From NCBI RefSeq assembly GCF_009223885.1, contig NZ_CP045144.1, positions 1,922,001 to 1,986,000 on the forward strand: a stretch of DNA of 64,000 bases, in the 5' to 3' direction. Under the pieces are notes generated by a model. It did no database searches and was not told where the DNA came from. It worked only from the letters and a program-made list of their open reading frames with translations. Shown one piece after another: positions 18,641-28,212 of the stretch. The stretch comes from Ancylobacter sp. TS-1. Its GTDB lineage: Bacteria; Pseudomonadota; Alphaproteobacteria; Rhizobiales; Xanthobacteraceae. Every line of letters starts with the position of its first letter. The stretch's first letter is position 1. The position numbers and the translations under genes are program-made.

Positions 18641-18987
18641 GTTTCCCCCAACGGATGGCGGCGGGCGGCGATGGACCGCGCCCTGCGGCGCCGAGCGAAC
18701 CAATAGCACCGCCACATGACCGCGATAAGCCGGAGGCCGTTCGCGAATTGGCGAGCAGGCTGCCTCTACCACTAAAATATTACCGCAATCGGGCAACGCC
18801 CCGGGAGCGGGCGCCAGAGCGGGCGTCGGAGCGGGACGCTGGACCCGCAACGGTCCGGCGCGGTAGACAGGCGGGGCCTGCCGCGCTTTCGCCGCCATCC
18901 TGCGGAATGGCTTGGCTGGCTCGCTTCGCTGCCGGATGCACCTATCGGATGCATCCTCCTGACCGAACGTCACAACGCTGGACCCCC
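18641..18987. other. Divergent intergenic region, exported protein/ThiE-like gene
   Basis: This 347-bp gap lies between divergent genes. An AT-rich patch at about 18772-18786 (CTAAAATATTACCGC) and a small GGATGCA/TGCATCC inverted repeat at about 18934-18956 are the only notable elements. They could hold promoters for either gene, but no convincing -35/-10 pair is seen. No TPP riboswitch-like sequence was recognised. Confidence 0.4.
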
Positions 18988-19635
18988 ATGGCTCGCTCCC
19001 CGGCCCGACACGATCCCGAACCTGCGCGACCGTCCCCGCGGCTCTACCTGCTGCTGCCGCCGGCCGAGACGCCGGACGCGGTCGCCGGCCAGATCGCCGC
19101 GCTGAGCGTGGCCGGCCGTTCGCTGGATATCGCTGCCGTGCTGATCCGCCCCGGCGCTGCGGACGCGCTGCCGCCCCTCGTCGCGGCGATCCATGCCATT
19201 GGCGGCGCCTGCCTTGTCGAGAACAATACCGGCCTTGCCGAGTCGATCGGTGCCGACGGGGCGCATCTCGACAGCATTGCCGCGCTCAAGGCCGCGCTTC
19301 CGGCGCTGCGCCCGCACGGCATTGCCGGGGCCGGCACCCTGCGGAGCAAGCATGACGCCATGACGGCGGCCGAGGCGGGCGCCGACTATGTGATGTTCGG
19401 CGAGCCCGACACCGCCGGCCGGCGCCCGCCCTTCGAGGCGACGCTGGAGCGCGCCGAATGGTGGGCCCAGCTCTTCGAGCCGCCCTGCGTCGCCTATGCC
19501 CGCACGCTGGAAGAGGTCGACGCGCTGGTCGAGGCCGGCACCGATTTCATCGCGGTGGACAACCTCGTGCTCGACGCGCCCGAGGAAGGCGCACAGGCGC
19601 TGGCCGGGCGGCTCGCCGGCGGCGGGGGCGACTGA
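18988..19635 (+). CDS. Thiamine-phosphate-synthase-like (ThiE/TenI fold) protein
   Basis: This 215-residue TIM-barrel-like protein resembles ThiE over its whole length: YLLLPPAETPDAV at the start, ACLVENNTGLAESIGADGAHLD in the middle, and AAEAGADYVMFGEPD near residue 130. Residues conserved in true ThiE are altered. The usual HLGQxD motif reads HLDSIA, and the diphosphate-binding GASCHS-like loop reads AGTLRSKHD. No other thiamine gene is near. It precedes a Sel1-repeat gene with a one-base stop/start overlap. It may therefore not make thiamine phosphate. Confidence 0.75.
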   Translation: MARSPARHDPEPARPSPRLYLLLPPAETPDAVAGQIAALSVAGRSLDIAAVLIRPGAADALPPLVAAIHAIGGACLVENNTGLAESIGADGAHLDSIAALKAALPALRPHGIAGAGTLRSKHDAMTAAEAGADYVMFGEPDTAGRRPPFEATLERAEWWAQLFEPPCVAYARTLEEVDALVEAGTDFIAVDNLVLDAPEEGAQALAGRLAGGGGD

Positions 19636-20636
19636 TGGCGGCGCCGCGCCCGCATCTGGCCGTAGCCATGGCCGGTGGTCTCGCCCTGCTCGCCGCGCTG
19701 GCTCCGCAGGCACATGCGCAGGCGCCGGCCAAGCCGGGGGCCGCCAAACCGGCAACAGCAAAGCCCGCCACCGCCAAGCCGAACGCGGCCGGTACCACCG
19801 TGCCCGACCCGGCCTATGCGGCCTATCAGACCGGCCATTACAAGACCGCCTTCGACCTCGCGGTCGAGCGCGCCAATTCCAAGGGCGATCCGGTTTCCAT
19901 GGTCCTCGCCGCCGAGCTTCTCTCGCAGGGCTACGGCGTGCGGCAGGACGCGGAGGCGGCCCGCAAATGGTACGAGGCCGCAGCCGCGAAGGGCAATGCG
20001 GACGCGCTGTTCACGCTCGGCTCCGTCCTCATGGACGCGCCGGAGATAACCGCCAAGGATCAGGCCGTCGGCTATTTCCGCCGTTCGGCCGAAGCCGGCA
20101 ATGTGCGCGCCGCCTATAATCTCGGCCTGATCTACCTTCAGGGGCAGGTGGCGCCGAAGGAGCCCGCCATCGCTGCGGAGTGGTTTAAGCGCGCCGCCGA
20201 CCGCGACCAGCCCGACGCGCTCTACGCGCTGGCGACCCTCTATCGCGACGGCAACGGAGTCCCGAAGGACCCGATCGAGTCGGCCCGCCTGCTCCAGCGC
20301 GCCAGCGCGGTCGGCAACACCGTCGCCACCACCGAGCTTGCCATCCTCGTCTTCAACGGCAGCGGGCTGCCCAAGAACGAGGAACGCGCGGCCGAACTGT
20401 TCCGCGAGGCGGCGCTGGCGGGCAATGCCATCGCCCAGAACCGCTATGCCCGCATTCTCTCGGCCGGACGGGGCGCCCCGAAGGACCTCGTCGCCGCCGC
20501 GGCGTGGCACCTTGCCGCCAAGGCGCAGAACCTCGACGACCCCATGCTCGACAAGCTGGTCGCCGACCTGACGCCCGAGCAGCGCGCGCAGGCCGAGGCT
20601 CGCGTGAAGTCCTGGACCCCGGTCTACCCCTATTAG
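19635..20636 (+). CDS. Exported Sel1-like repeat protein
   Basis: This 333-residue protein has an N-terminal signal peptide (LAVAMAGGLALLAALAPQAHA) and a short low-complexity PATAKPATAKP linker. It then has about six Sel1/TPR-like helical repeats, for example AARKWYEAAAAKGNADALFTLG and AAEWFKRAADRDQPDALYAL. Sel1 repeats form solenoids that bind proteins, here probably in the periplasm. The start overlaps the ThiE-like stop (TGATG), which indicates translational coupling. The partner is unknown. Confidence 0.87.
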   Translation: MAAPRPHLAVAMAGGLALLAALAPQAHAQAPAKPGAAKPATAKPATAKPNAAGTTVPDPAYAAYQTGHYKTAFDLAVERANSKGDPVSMVLAAELLSQGYGVRQDAEAARKWYEAAAAKGNADALFTLGSVLMDAPEITAKDQAVGYFRRSAEAGNVRAAYNLGLIYLQGQVAPKEPAIAAEWFKRAADRDQPDALYALATLYRDGNGVPKDPIESARLLQRASAVGNTVATTELAILVFNGSGLPKNEERAAELFREAALAGNAIAQNRYARILSAGRGAPKDLVAAAAWHLAAKAQNLDDPMLDKLVADLTPEQRAQAEARVKSWTPVYPY

Positions 20637-20949
20637 CGCGCGGGGAATCAACGCCGCGCCGCGCTTCGGCGCCGTGTCCCCTGCCGGGACGCTCGACGGC
20701 GCCCGGCACGGCCCGCGTCGTCCCGCCGCCGGGCCGGGCGGGGCCGAACCGCCGGTCGGTCCAAATAACGACCCAATTCCAGCCGATTAGCATTCGGGTT
20801 GAGCCCTGCCGTCCGCAACCGTCACGCAGGCCCGCGCGCCCTGTTCGCGCGACGCCTTGCCCCGGCCGCGTCGCGCCGTTACTCATCGTGGCGCGTCGCC
20901 GCACGAAGCCGGCGGCGCGGCATCCGAAGCCGTGTTCAGAGGAATTCGT
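20637..20949. other. Intergenic region before the EAL protein
   Basis: This 313-bp stretch has GC-rich inverted repeats just after the Sel1 stop and no clear gene. An AGAGGA ribosome-binding element at 20938-20943 decides the TTG start of the next gene. No convincing promoter was found. Confidence 0.4.
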
Positions 20950-23900
20950 TTGGCCATCGCCCGTCCCGCTTCGCCGCGCGGCCCTGCCGGCCGCCTTCCC
21001 CGCCGGCCGGACCTGTCCCGGTTCGCCGCGGCGATGGCGGCGCTGCTGCTGGCGGTGCTGCCGGCCATGCTGCTGCTCGGCGTGCCGAAGGCGATGGCGC
21101 TGGAAGCGGTGGCCATCCGCCTCGACGCCCTCGTCGTCGATCTGGCCCCGGCGGTCGAGCGGCGCACCAGCGAAACCGACCGCATCCAGGTTTCCACCGT
21201 GCCCGGCGCCGACGGCATCGTGCGCCGCATCGAGGTGCGCTCCGTCGCCCCCGGGCCGGACGGCAGCAAGTGGGCGATCTTCGCCCTGGCCAACAACACC
21301 GACGAGCAGGTCGACCGGCTGATCGTGGCGCCGCATTACCGCATGGTCGGCTCCGGCGTGTTCTGGCCGGACCTCGGCAACCGGCGCATCCTCAACGTCA
21401 CCGCCAGCCAGGGCTTCCGCCCGGAGCGCCAGAACGCCCCCGACGCCGACGTGTTCCTCATCACCCTCGACCCCGGCACCACGGTGACGCTGGTGGCCGA
21501 GCTGGGCGATGGCGGCCTGCCGCAGCTCTATCTGTGGGAGCCGGAGGCCTACAAGGACAAGGTCAACTCCTTCACCCTCTACAACGGCATCGTCATCGGC
21601 ATCGCCGGCCTGCTGGCCCTGTTCCTCACCATCCTTTTCGTGGTGAAGGGCAGCGCGATGTTCCCGGCCGCCGCCGCGCTGGCCTGGGCGGTGCTCGGCT
21701 ATATCGGCCTCGATTTCGGCTTCTGGTCGAAGGTGTTCGGCATCTCGCCGCTGGCGCAGCAGTTCTGGCGCGCGGCGGGCGAGGCGATCCTCGCCGCCAC
21801 CCTCGTCGTGTTCCTGTTCGCCTATCTCAACCTCAACCGCTGGCACGTGCGCTACGCCCATGTCACCGCCGGCTGGCTGGTCTTCCTCGCCGCCATTGTC
21901 GGCCTCGCTTTGCTCGACCCCTCGGCGGCGGCGGGCATCGCGCGTCCCTCGCTGCTGGTCGTCTCCTTCATGGGCTTCGGCGTGGTGATGTGGCTGGCGC
22001 TGCACCGCTACGACCGCGCGGTGCTGATCATCCCGACCCTGTTCCTGCTGGTGGTGTGGGTGATCACCGCCGGCATGGCGGTGTCGGGCCGCATCGGCAA
22101 CGACCTCGTGGCCCCGGCCCTGCTCGGCGGGCTCGTGCTGATCGTCATGCTGATCGGCTTCACCGTGATGCAGCACGCCTTCGCCGGCATCGGCTCGGTG
22201 GCCGGCAGCGCGCAGGAGCTGGAGCGCCGCGCGCTCGCCGTGGCCGGCTCGGGCGACATCGTGTGGGACTGGGACGTCGACACCGACCGCATCCATGTCA
22301 GCCCCGAAGCCGAGCACATGCTGGGCCTCAAGCAGGGCACGCTGGAGACCGAGGCCGCCGGCTGGCTCGACATCATCCATCCCGGCGACCGCGACCGCTT
22401 CCGCGCCACGCTGGACGGGCTGCTCGACCAGCGGCGCGGGCGCATCGACCAGGATTTTCGCCTGCGTGCGCATGATGGTCATTATCTCTGGTTCAACCTG
22501 CGCGCCCGCCCCGTGGTCGGCACCGACGGCGAGGTGGTGCGCTGCATCGGCACGCTCTCCGACGTGACGGACAGCCGCACCGCCGAGGAGCGCATGCTGC
22601 ACGACGCGGTGCACGACAACCTCACCGGCCTGCCGAACCGCGAACTGTTCCTCGACCGGCTCTCCGCCGCCGGCGGGCTGGCGCGCACTGACGAGCAGAT
22701 CCGCCCGACCGTGATGCTGATCGACCTCGACCGCTTCAAGCAGGTCAATGCCAGCCTCGGCATGCCGGCCGGCGATTCCATCCTGCTCACGGTGGCCCGG
22801 CGCCTGATGCGCCTCGTCAAGCAGCAGGACACGCTGGCCCGGCTCGGCAGCGACCATTTCGCGCTCATCCTGCTCTCCGAGCGCGACCCCGAGCGCATCA
22901 CCGCCTTCGCCGACACGCTGCGCCGCACGCTGCGCGCGCCGATCACTTTCGGCGACCGCGAGATCTTCATCACCGCCTCCATCGGCCTGCTTCTCGCCGA
23001 CGGACAGAAGCGCACCCCGACCGAGATGCTCAAGGACGCCGAACTGGCGATGTATTTCGCCAAGCGCGTCGGCGGCGACCGCATCGAGGTGTTCCGTCCC
23101 TCCATGCGCACCCACAAGCTCGACCGGCTGACGCTGGAGGGCGACCTGCGCCAGGCGCTGGAGCGCAACGAGATCAGCATCGTCTACCAGCCGGTGGTCG
23201 ACCTCACGACCCGCGCCGTCGCCGGCTTCGAGGCGATGGTGCGCTGGCAGCATCCCCATCTCGGCCTGCTGCCGCCGTCCGACTTCATGGGCATCGCCGA
23301 GGATACCGGCCTTGCCGTCGACCTCGGCCTGTTCGCGCTCGACACCGCCGCCCGCCAGCTCGGCGTCTGGCAGCGCAACCTGCGCGGCGACCCGATCTTC
23401 GTCTCGGTCAACATCTCCTCGCGGCACATGCTGCGCCACGACCTGCTTCAGGACCTGAAGGCCGTTCTCGCCCGCAATGTGGTCGCGCCCGGCACGCTGA
23501 AGCTCGAACTGGCCGAATCGCTCGCCATGGAGAACCCGGAATACGCCTCGCAGATCCTGCTGCGCATGCGCGAGCTGGGCGCCGGGCTGACGCTGGACGA
23601 TTTCGGCACCGGCTATTCGGCGCTCGCCTATCTCCAGCGTTTCCCCTTCGACAGCATCAAGGTCGACCGCACCTTCATGAAGGCGCTCGGGCGCAGCGGC
23701 AACAAGGCCCAGCGCCCGATCATCCTGCGCACCATCATCAACATGGCGCACGACCTCGGCATGGACATCATCGCCGAGGGCATCGAGACCGAGCAGGTCG
23801 CCGCCGCGCTGGGCAAGCTCGGCTGCCGCTACGGGCAGGGGCGGCTGTTCGGCGAGCCGATGAGCGCCGACGACGCGCGCAAGCGGCTCCAGCCGGACCA

Positions 23901-24303
23901 GCCGCCGACCTCGCTGCTGGAGCGCAGCCGCCTGCTCTCGCGCGGTGCCCGCCCCACCAGCCCGCCGAGCCCGCCAGCCGCTCCCGTGCCGCCCGCACGC
24001 CCGGCGCAGCCGGCGACGCCCGCCGCCACTCCGTCCGGTACGGGCGCCGGTGCGCCGGCAAGCGCGCCCGCCCCGTCGCCGGCCCCTGCCGGCGCTACGC
24101 CGACACCGAACGGCGCCGCGCCCACCCAGCCGGTGGCGCGCATGCAGTCCGGCCCGGCACCGGCCGCCCAGCCGCAGCAGCTTGCCCGGCAGGCCTCTCT
24201 CCAGACCCCGCGCCCCGCGGGCACGCCCCCCTCCGGCACGACGACGGTCGCGCCTGCACCGACCCCGGCCGCATCGGACCCGGACGGCACGTCCTCGCGC
24301 TGA
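20950..24303 (+). CDS. Membrane PAS-GGDEF-EAL protein with degenerate GGDEF
   Basis: This c-di-GMP signalling protein has about 1117 residues. TTG 20950 is chosen for AGAGGA six bases upstream, and a signal-like helix follows. Next come a periplasmic region (about 60-200), several membrane helices (about 210-420), a PAS domain with PAC (about 427-545), GGDEF (about 550-720), EAL (about 735-985) and a Pro/Ala-rich tail of about 110 residues. The GGDEF signature reads GSDHF, so the cyclase half is probably inactive. In EAL, FEAMVRW, NISSRH, ELAES, DDFGTGYS, KVDRTF and AEGIET keep the acidic and lysine residues, so phosphodiesterase activity is plausible. The ligand of the sensor part is unknown. 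Confidence 0.88.
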   Translation: MAIARPASPRGPAGRLPRRPDLSRFAAAMAALLLAVLPAMLLLGVPKAMALEAVAIRLDALVVDLAPAVERRTSETDRIQVSTVPGADGIVRRIEVRSVAPGPDGSKWAIFALANNTDEQVDRLIVAPHYRMVGSGVFWPDLGNRRILNVTASQGFRPERQNAPDADVFLITLDPGTTVTLVAELGDGGLPQLYLWEPEAYKDKVNSFTLYNGIVIGIAGLLALFLTILFVVKGSAMFPAAAALAWAVLGYIGLDFGFWSKVFGISPLAQQFWRAAGEAILAATLVVFLFAYLNLNRWHVRYAHVTAGWLVFLAAIVGLALLDPSAAAGIARPSLLVVSFMGFGVVMWLALHRYDRAVLIIPTLFLLVVWVITAGMAVSGRIGNDLVAPALLGGLVLIVMLIGFTVMQHAFAGIGSVAGSAQELERRALAVAGSGDIVWDWDVDTDRIHVSPEAEHMLGLKQGTLETEAAGWLDIIHPGDRDRFRATLDGLLDQRRGRIDQDFRLRAHDGHYLWFNLRARPVVGTDGEVVRCIGTLSDVTDSRTAEERMLHDAVHDNLTGLPNRELFLDRLSAAGGLARTDEQIRPTVMLIDLDRFKQVNASLGMPAGDSILLTVARRLMRLVKQQDTLARLGSDHFALILLSERDPERITAFADTLRRTLRAPITFGDREIFITASIGLLLADGQKRTPTEMLKDAELAMYFAKRVGGDRIEVFRPSMRTHKLDRLTLEGDLRQALERNEISIVYQPVVDLTTRAVAGFEAMVRWQHPHLGLLPPSDFMGIAEDTGLAVDLGLFALDTAARQLGVWQRNLRGDPIFVSVNISSRHMLRHDLLQDLKAVLARNVVAPGTLKLELAESLAMENPEYASQILLRMRELGAGLTLDDFGTGYSALAYLQRFPFDSIKVDRTFMKALGRSGNKAQRPIILRTIINMAHDLGMDIIAEGIETEQVAAALGKLGCRYGQGRLFGEPMSADDARKRLQPDQPPTSLLERSRLLSRGARPTSPPSPPAAPVPPARPAQPATPAATPSGTGAGAPASAPAPSPAPAGATPTPNGAAPTQPVARMQSGPAPAAQPQQLARQASLQTPRPAGTPPSGTTTVAPAPTPAASDPDGTSSR

Positions 24304-24385
24304 GGCGCTGCAAGAGGTTTAGGAAGAGGTTGCGGAAGGAGCCCGGCGGCGCTCGCCGGGCAGCACGGACGCCGGCCTGCCCCGT

Positions 24386-25012
24386 TCAGGCGTGCCCGGC
24401 CTCGGTGGACAGCATGCCGGGATCGATGCCGATCTTGCGAAGGGCGAGGTCGTATTTCGCCGCCGCCTCGGCATCGAACACCAGCGTCTGGTCGGCCGGA
24501 CAATGCAGCCAGCCATTCTGCTGGATCTCGTTTTCGAGCTGGCCCGGCGCCCAGCCGGCATAGCCGAGCGCCAGCAGTGCATTAGCCGGGCCGCCGCCGC
24601 CGGCGATGGCCTTCAATATGTCGAGCGTGGCGGTCAGGCAGATGCCGTCGTCGATCGGCAATGTCGAATCCTGAATCACGAAGTCGGCGCTGTGCAGCAC
24701 GAAGCCGCGCCCGGTCTCCACCGGCCCGCCGCGCAGCACCTTCACCTCGCCGGCGCTGGAGGGAAGGCGGATGCGCTCCTCCTGCGGGATGACGTCGAGC
24801 TGCACCAGAAGGTCGCTGAATTTGATGTGATGGGCGGGCTGGTTGACGATGATCCCCATCGCTCCTTCCGAGGAATGGGCACACAGATAGATCACCGCGC
24901 GGGCGAAACGCTCGTCGCGCATGCCGGGCATGGCGACCAGCAATTGCCCGTCGAGAAAGGTCCCGCCGGCGGCCGCACCGGAACCCGATCCGCGTTCTCG
25001 TCCGATCCACAT
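24386..25012 (-). CDS. YqgE/AlgH family protein (UPF0301)
   Basis: This 208-residue protein of the widely conserved YqgE/AlgH family has no firmly established biochemical role. Family features are [20 protein letters not shown] at about residue 20, [14 protein letters not shown] at about 50, [13 protein letters not shown] near 98 and [16 protein letters not shown] near 155. ATG 25012 gives the usual length. It is divergent from the DsbD-N-like gene, with 135 bp between them. Confidence 0.92.
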   Translation of the reverse strand: MWIGRERGSGSGAAAGGTFLDGQLLVAMPGMRDERFARAVIYLCAHSSEGAMGIIVNQPAHHIKFSDLLVQLDVIPQEERIRLPSSAGEVKVLRGGPVETGRGFVLHSADFVIQDSTLPIDDGICLTATLDILKAIAGGGGPANALLALGYAGWAPGQLENEIQQNGWLHCPADQTLVFDAEAAAKYDLALRKIGIDPGMLSTEAGHA

Positions 25013-25147
25013 GCAGGAAAGCGTAAACCCCGTGGGCGCATTTTCAACCCCGCTCCGGCGCGCAAGTCGGGCACGGCGGGCACCCTCACATGAAAGTGCG
25101 CCTCCCGCCGCTTTTCGATTCCGGCGGGAACGGCTATCGCCAATGAC

Positions 25148-25990
25148 ATGATTTCCAGCTTTCGCATCGCCGCTCTCTGCGCCCTCGCGGCGTCTCCGCT
25201 CCTCGCCACCGGCGCGTGCGCCGAGCTGTTCTCGCCCTGGTCGGCGACCGGCGGCACCTCGGCGCGGCTGATGGCCGGCGCCTCCGAGGCCGGGGCTGTG
25301 ACCGGCGGGGTCGAGATACGTCTCGCGCCCGGCTCCAAGACCTATTGGCGCTACCCCGGCGACAGCGGAATCCCGCCGCATTTCGACTGGAGCGGCTCGC
25401 GCAATGTCGGCCGGGTCGAGGTGCTGTGGCCCGCGCCGGTGCGCTTCGACGACGGCGGCTCGATGTCGATCGGCTACAAGAGCGACGTCGTCATCCCGTT
25501 CCGTGTCACGCCGCGCGAGGCCGGCAAGCCGGTCGAGCTTCGGCTCGCTCTCGACTTCGCCATCTGCGGCAAGATCTGCCAGCCGGCCTCCGCCGCGCTC
25601 ACCCTCGACGTGCCGGCGGAGGGCGCCGCCCCCTCCCCGCCCGCGCTTGTCGCGGCGCTGGCGAGCGTGCCGCGCCCCGCCACGCTCGGCGCGGCCGGCA
25701 GCCCCGGCATCGCCGTCGCCGAACTGCACACCGGCGCGGACGGCGCCTCGATCCGTGTCGAGACGCAGGTGGGCGACGCCGGGCAGGCCGACCTCTTTGT
25801 CGAGGGCCCGAACGAGGACTGGGCCCTGCCGCTGCCGAGCCGGGAGACCGGGCCGGACGGGCGCACCACCTTCGTGCTGCCGCTCGACGGCGTTCCCAAG
25901 GGCGCGGATATCGCCTCCGCGCGGCTGCGCTTCACCCTGATCGACGGCGACCGTGCGATCGAGGTGGACTCTCCGCTTTCCGTCCGCTGA
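25148..25990 (+). CDS. Periplasmic DsbD N-domain-like protein
   Basis: This 280-residue protein has a signal peptide ending near [11 protein letters not shown]. The domain resembles the N-terminal immunoglobulin-like domain of the disulfide reductase Dsb[23 protein letters not shown], then a cysteine pair in [13 protein letters not shown] at about residues 138-144. No membrane or thioredoxin domain of DsbD follows, so it is a stand-alone domain that would need a membrane partner elsewhere. It is followed 136 bp later by a one-cysteine peroxiredoxin. Redox function is inferred. Confidence 0.82.
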   Translation: MISSFRIAALCALAASPLLATGACAELFSPWSATGGTSARLMAGASEAGAVTGGVEIRLAPGSKTYWRYPGDSGIPPHFDWSGSRNVGRVEVLWPAPVRFDDGGSMSIGYKSDVVIPFRVTPREAGKPVELRLALDFAICGKICQPASAALTLDVPAEGAAPSPPALVAALASVPRPATLGAAGSPGIAVAELHTGADGASIRVETQVGDAGQADLFVEGPNEDWALPLPSRETGPDGRTTFVLPLDGVPKGADIASARLRFTLIDGDRAIEVDSPLSVR

Positions 25991-26126
25991 TACGGCTTCC
26001 CGACACGCGGGAAATGACTATTCTACCCCGCGACCGGACCCGCCGGTCACGGCGGGCGCCCTTATGCGCGGCCTTGCGGCGGGTTCCGTTGCCCACCCGC
26101 TTCCACCCGCACGAAAGGACACCATC

Positions 26127-26612
26127 ATGACGATCAAGGTCGGCGACCAGCTGCCGAGCGTCACTTTCCGCGTCGCCACCGAGGACGGCCCGGTGCCGAA
26201 GTCGACGGACGAGATCTTCAAGAACAAGAAGGTCGTCCTGTTCGCCGTGCCCGGCGCCTTCACCCCCACCTGCCACAAGAACCACCTGCCGAGCTTCATC
26301 GCTCGCGCCGAGGAGTTCCTCGCCAAGGGCATCACCACCATCGCCGTGACGGCGGTGAACGATCCCTTCGTGCTGGCGGCCTGGGAGAAGGCCTCCAACG
26401 CCGGCGGCAAGATCGTGTTCCTGTCGGACGGCAATGCCGAGTTCGCCAAGGCGCTCGGCCTCGACTTCGACGCCTCGGCGGCCGGCCTCGGCGTGCGCTC
26501 CAAGCGCTATTCGATGCTGGTCGACGACGGCGAGGTGCTGATCCTCAATGTCGAGGACGTGCCGAGCAAGGCCGATAAGACCAACGCCGACGTGCTGCTC
26601 ACGCAGTTCTGA
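26127..26612 (+). CDS. Prx5-type peroxiredoxin
   Basis: This 161-residue thiol peroxidase is of the AhpE/Prx5 family and reduces peroxides in the cytoplasm. The peroxidatic cysteine is in PGAFTPTCHKNHLPSF at about residue 50. It is the only cysteine in the protein, so an external thiol must resolve it (1-Cys mechanism). The conserved FLSDGNAEFAKALGLDFD and the GVRSKRYSMLVDDG arginine segment are present. A GAAAGGA ribosome-binding site precedes the ATG, and a terminator hairpin follows the stop. Confidence 0.93.
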   Translation: MTIKVGDQLPSVTFRVATEDGPVPKSTDEIFKNKKVVLFAVPGAFTPTCHKNHLPSFIARAEEFLAKGITTIAVTAVNDPFVLAAWEKASNAGGKIVFLSDGNAEFAKALGLDFDASAAGLGVRSKRYSMLVDDGEVLILNVEDVPSKADKTNADVLLTQF

Positions 26613-26641
26613 TCGGAAGCGTCCGCGTAACGCGCGAACCG

Positions 26642-26670
26642 ATGGCCGGGCGTGTCCCGGCCATTTTCGT
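26642..26670 (+). terminator. Terminator after the peroxiredoxin
   Basis: The 9-bp arms ATGGCCGGG and CCCGGCCAT enclose a CGTGT loop, followed by TTTCGTT, 30 bp after the peroxiredoxin stop. The T run is short. Confidence 0.7.
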
Positions 26671-26714
26671 TCCGGGCCATGCCCGGCGCGCCGCTATCCT
26701 GCGAAACCCGTCGC

Positions 26715-26930
26715 TCACGCGATGATGTCGGGGCAGATCTGGTCCTCGATATAGCCGATGCGATCCCTCAGCATCAGCTTGCGCTTCTTGAGGCGCGCCA
26801 TCTGCAGCTGGTCGCTGCCCGGCATTTCGTGCAGCGCCTCGATCGCCACGTCCAGATCGCGATGTTCCTGCCGCAGGCGCTCGAGGAGGTCCTGGAGCTC
26901 GCGTTCCTCATCCGCCGTCATCTGTGCCAA
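26715..26930 (-). CDS. YdcH/DUF465 family protein
   Basis: This 71-residue charged helical protein has EERELQDLLERLRQEHRDLD and then the family-typical LKKRKLMLRDRIGYIEDQ, forming a helical hairpin. DUF465 proteins are small and abundant and have no settled function. It is divergent from a second DUF465 gene at 27133, with about 200 bp between them. Confidence 0.88.
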   Translation of the reverse strand: MAQMTADEERELQDLLERLRQEHRDLDVAIEALHEMPGSDQLQMARLKKRKLMLRDRIGYIEDQICPDIIA

Positions 26931-27132
26931 ACGCTCGAACCAATCCCGACTCGCCCCGCCTTGCGCAGGGGTTGGAACGAAGTATCGCCGCCCTCGCGGC
27001 CGGCTGCAACTGGCTCCGCCGCCTCTCCACCGCAGGCTACCATAGTGCAGCGCAGCGCATCGTTTCGTCGACAGAGGGGGGCGGTCGTGACAGACTGATG
27101 ACGTTCACTTCGGAAGACAGGAGAGACTGTCC

Positions 27133-27309
27133 ATGACCATGCAGGCGCATGTTGCGGAGTTGGAACGGCGTCACCAGGCACTGGAAAGGGAACTGCGGGA
27201 AGAGGTCACTCGCCCCTCTGCCGACGATGTACGCATCGCCGACATCAAGCGGCGCAAACTTCTTCTCAAGGACGAGATCACGCGCCTGAAGGGGGCCACC
27301 CTCCACTGA
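27133..27309 (+). CDS. Short YdcH/DUF465 family protein
   Basis: This 58-residue protein begins MTMQAHVAELERRHQALERE and contains the DUF465 core IADIKRRKLLLKDEITRLKG, the same pattern as the divergent neighbour (LKKRKLMLRDRIGYIED). Codon use is GC-rich like the chromosome. A GACAGGAGAG ribosome-binding sequence lies just upstream. It may share regulation with the other copy through the common intergenic region. Confidence 0.85.
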   Translation: MTMQAHVAELERRHQALERELREEVTRPSADDVRIADIKRRKLLLKDEITRLKGATLH

Positions 27310-27483
27310 GGCCCCACCGGGACTCCTCCTCCCGGCACAGCCGCGTGAACCGCGGGCCCGGCCCGCCATAATATCCCCTGAAGCGAAACTGCCGGCCGGG
27401 TCGGGGCGACCTGGCCGGCTCGTTTACGCCGGGCAAGCCGCCGCGCCCGGGACCGTTGGCGCGGGCTTTATCCCGGGTGGGCT

Positions 27484-28212
27484 CTATCCCGGCTTGCGAA
27501 ACGGCCTCGGCCGACCGCGCGTGCGGTGCGAGGACGGCGCCGCCGGGCCGTCGAGATCGCGGCCGTGCTGATAGTGCTTCTGCCACCCGGCCTTGGCCGC
27601 CGCGGAACCCGGCACAGCGAGATCGGCCTGGAACCGGTCGCGGGACGCGCTCCATTCCCGGTAGCGACGATCGAGATCGGGGTCGTCGGCGAGCGGGCGG
27701 ATTTCCGGCTGCATCGCTTCCACGTCGCCCCGGCGCACGGGAAAGATGTGGCAGAACGGCTCGCCCGCGCCGAAGCGTACCGCCGTGCGGGCCCGGGTGA
27801 ACTTCCAGTTCATGGTGAAGGTGTAGGGAATCCAGTCGCTCTCGACCACGCCGGTCAGCGCCGAGATGGCGTCCTTGGGCCGGTTGATCGGCCCCTGCAC
27901 GATGAGGTCCATCTCCGGCGGCGTGCGGAAGATGAACGGGACAGTGAAGGTGAGCACGCCCTCGCCGAAATGGCTGCGCGCGATGCAGCCCTCGCCATCC
28001 GGCATCACCACAATGTCGTCGATGCCGGGAGTGCCTCCCCACATGGCGGAGAAGCCGACCGGATTGCGCAGTTCCCATCCATGCGTGTTGGCGATCGCCA
28101 GCGGCAGGCAGCGATAGGGCGCGCGTTCGCGCGCCGCGTCCATCCAGTCCCGCTCGGGAGATGCCGCCACGATCTCGACGCCGTTGCCGATCGCGTAAGC
28201 CACCAGTTTCAT
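27484..28212 (-). CDS. DUF6065 family protein
   Basis: This 242-residue protein has no signal peptide. It begins MKLVAYAIGNGVEIVAASPERDWMD and includes CLPLAIANTHGWEL, WTYTFTMNWKFTR-like aromatic segments (IPYTFTMNWKFTRA) and FCHIFPVRRGDVE, consistent with DUF6065, whose function is unknown. The C-terminus is basic and low-complexity (SSHRTRGRPRPFRKPG). The gene is monocistronic, and I can infer no pathway from its neighbours. Confidence 0.72.
   Translation of the reverse strand: MKLVAYAIGNGVEIVAASPERDWMDAARERAPYRCLPLAIANTHGWELRNPVGFSAMWGGTPGIDDIVVMPDGEGCIARSHFGEGVLTFTVPFIFRTPPEMDLIVQGPINRPKDAISALTGVVESDWIPYTFTMNWKFTRARTAVRFGAGEPFCHIFPVRRGDVEAMQPEIRPLADDPDLDRRYREWSASRDRFQADLAVPGSAAAKAGWQKHYQHGRDLDGPAAPSSHRTRGRPRPFRKPG

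Noticed and set aside
18641..18987. TPP riboswitch before the ThiE-like gene
   Set aside because: The conserved CUGAGA and related THI-box elements are absent.
20353..23751. 1132-codon open frame antisense to the EAL gene
   Set aside because: It is a shadow of GC-rich codon bias: it has no domain, its sequence is rich in Arg, Gly, Ala and His, and it runs antisense to a gene with clear domains.
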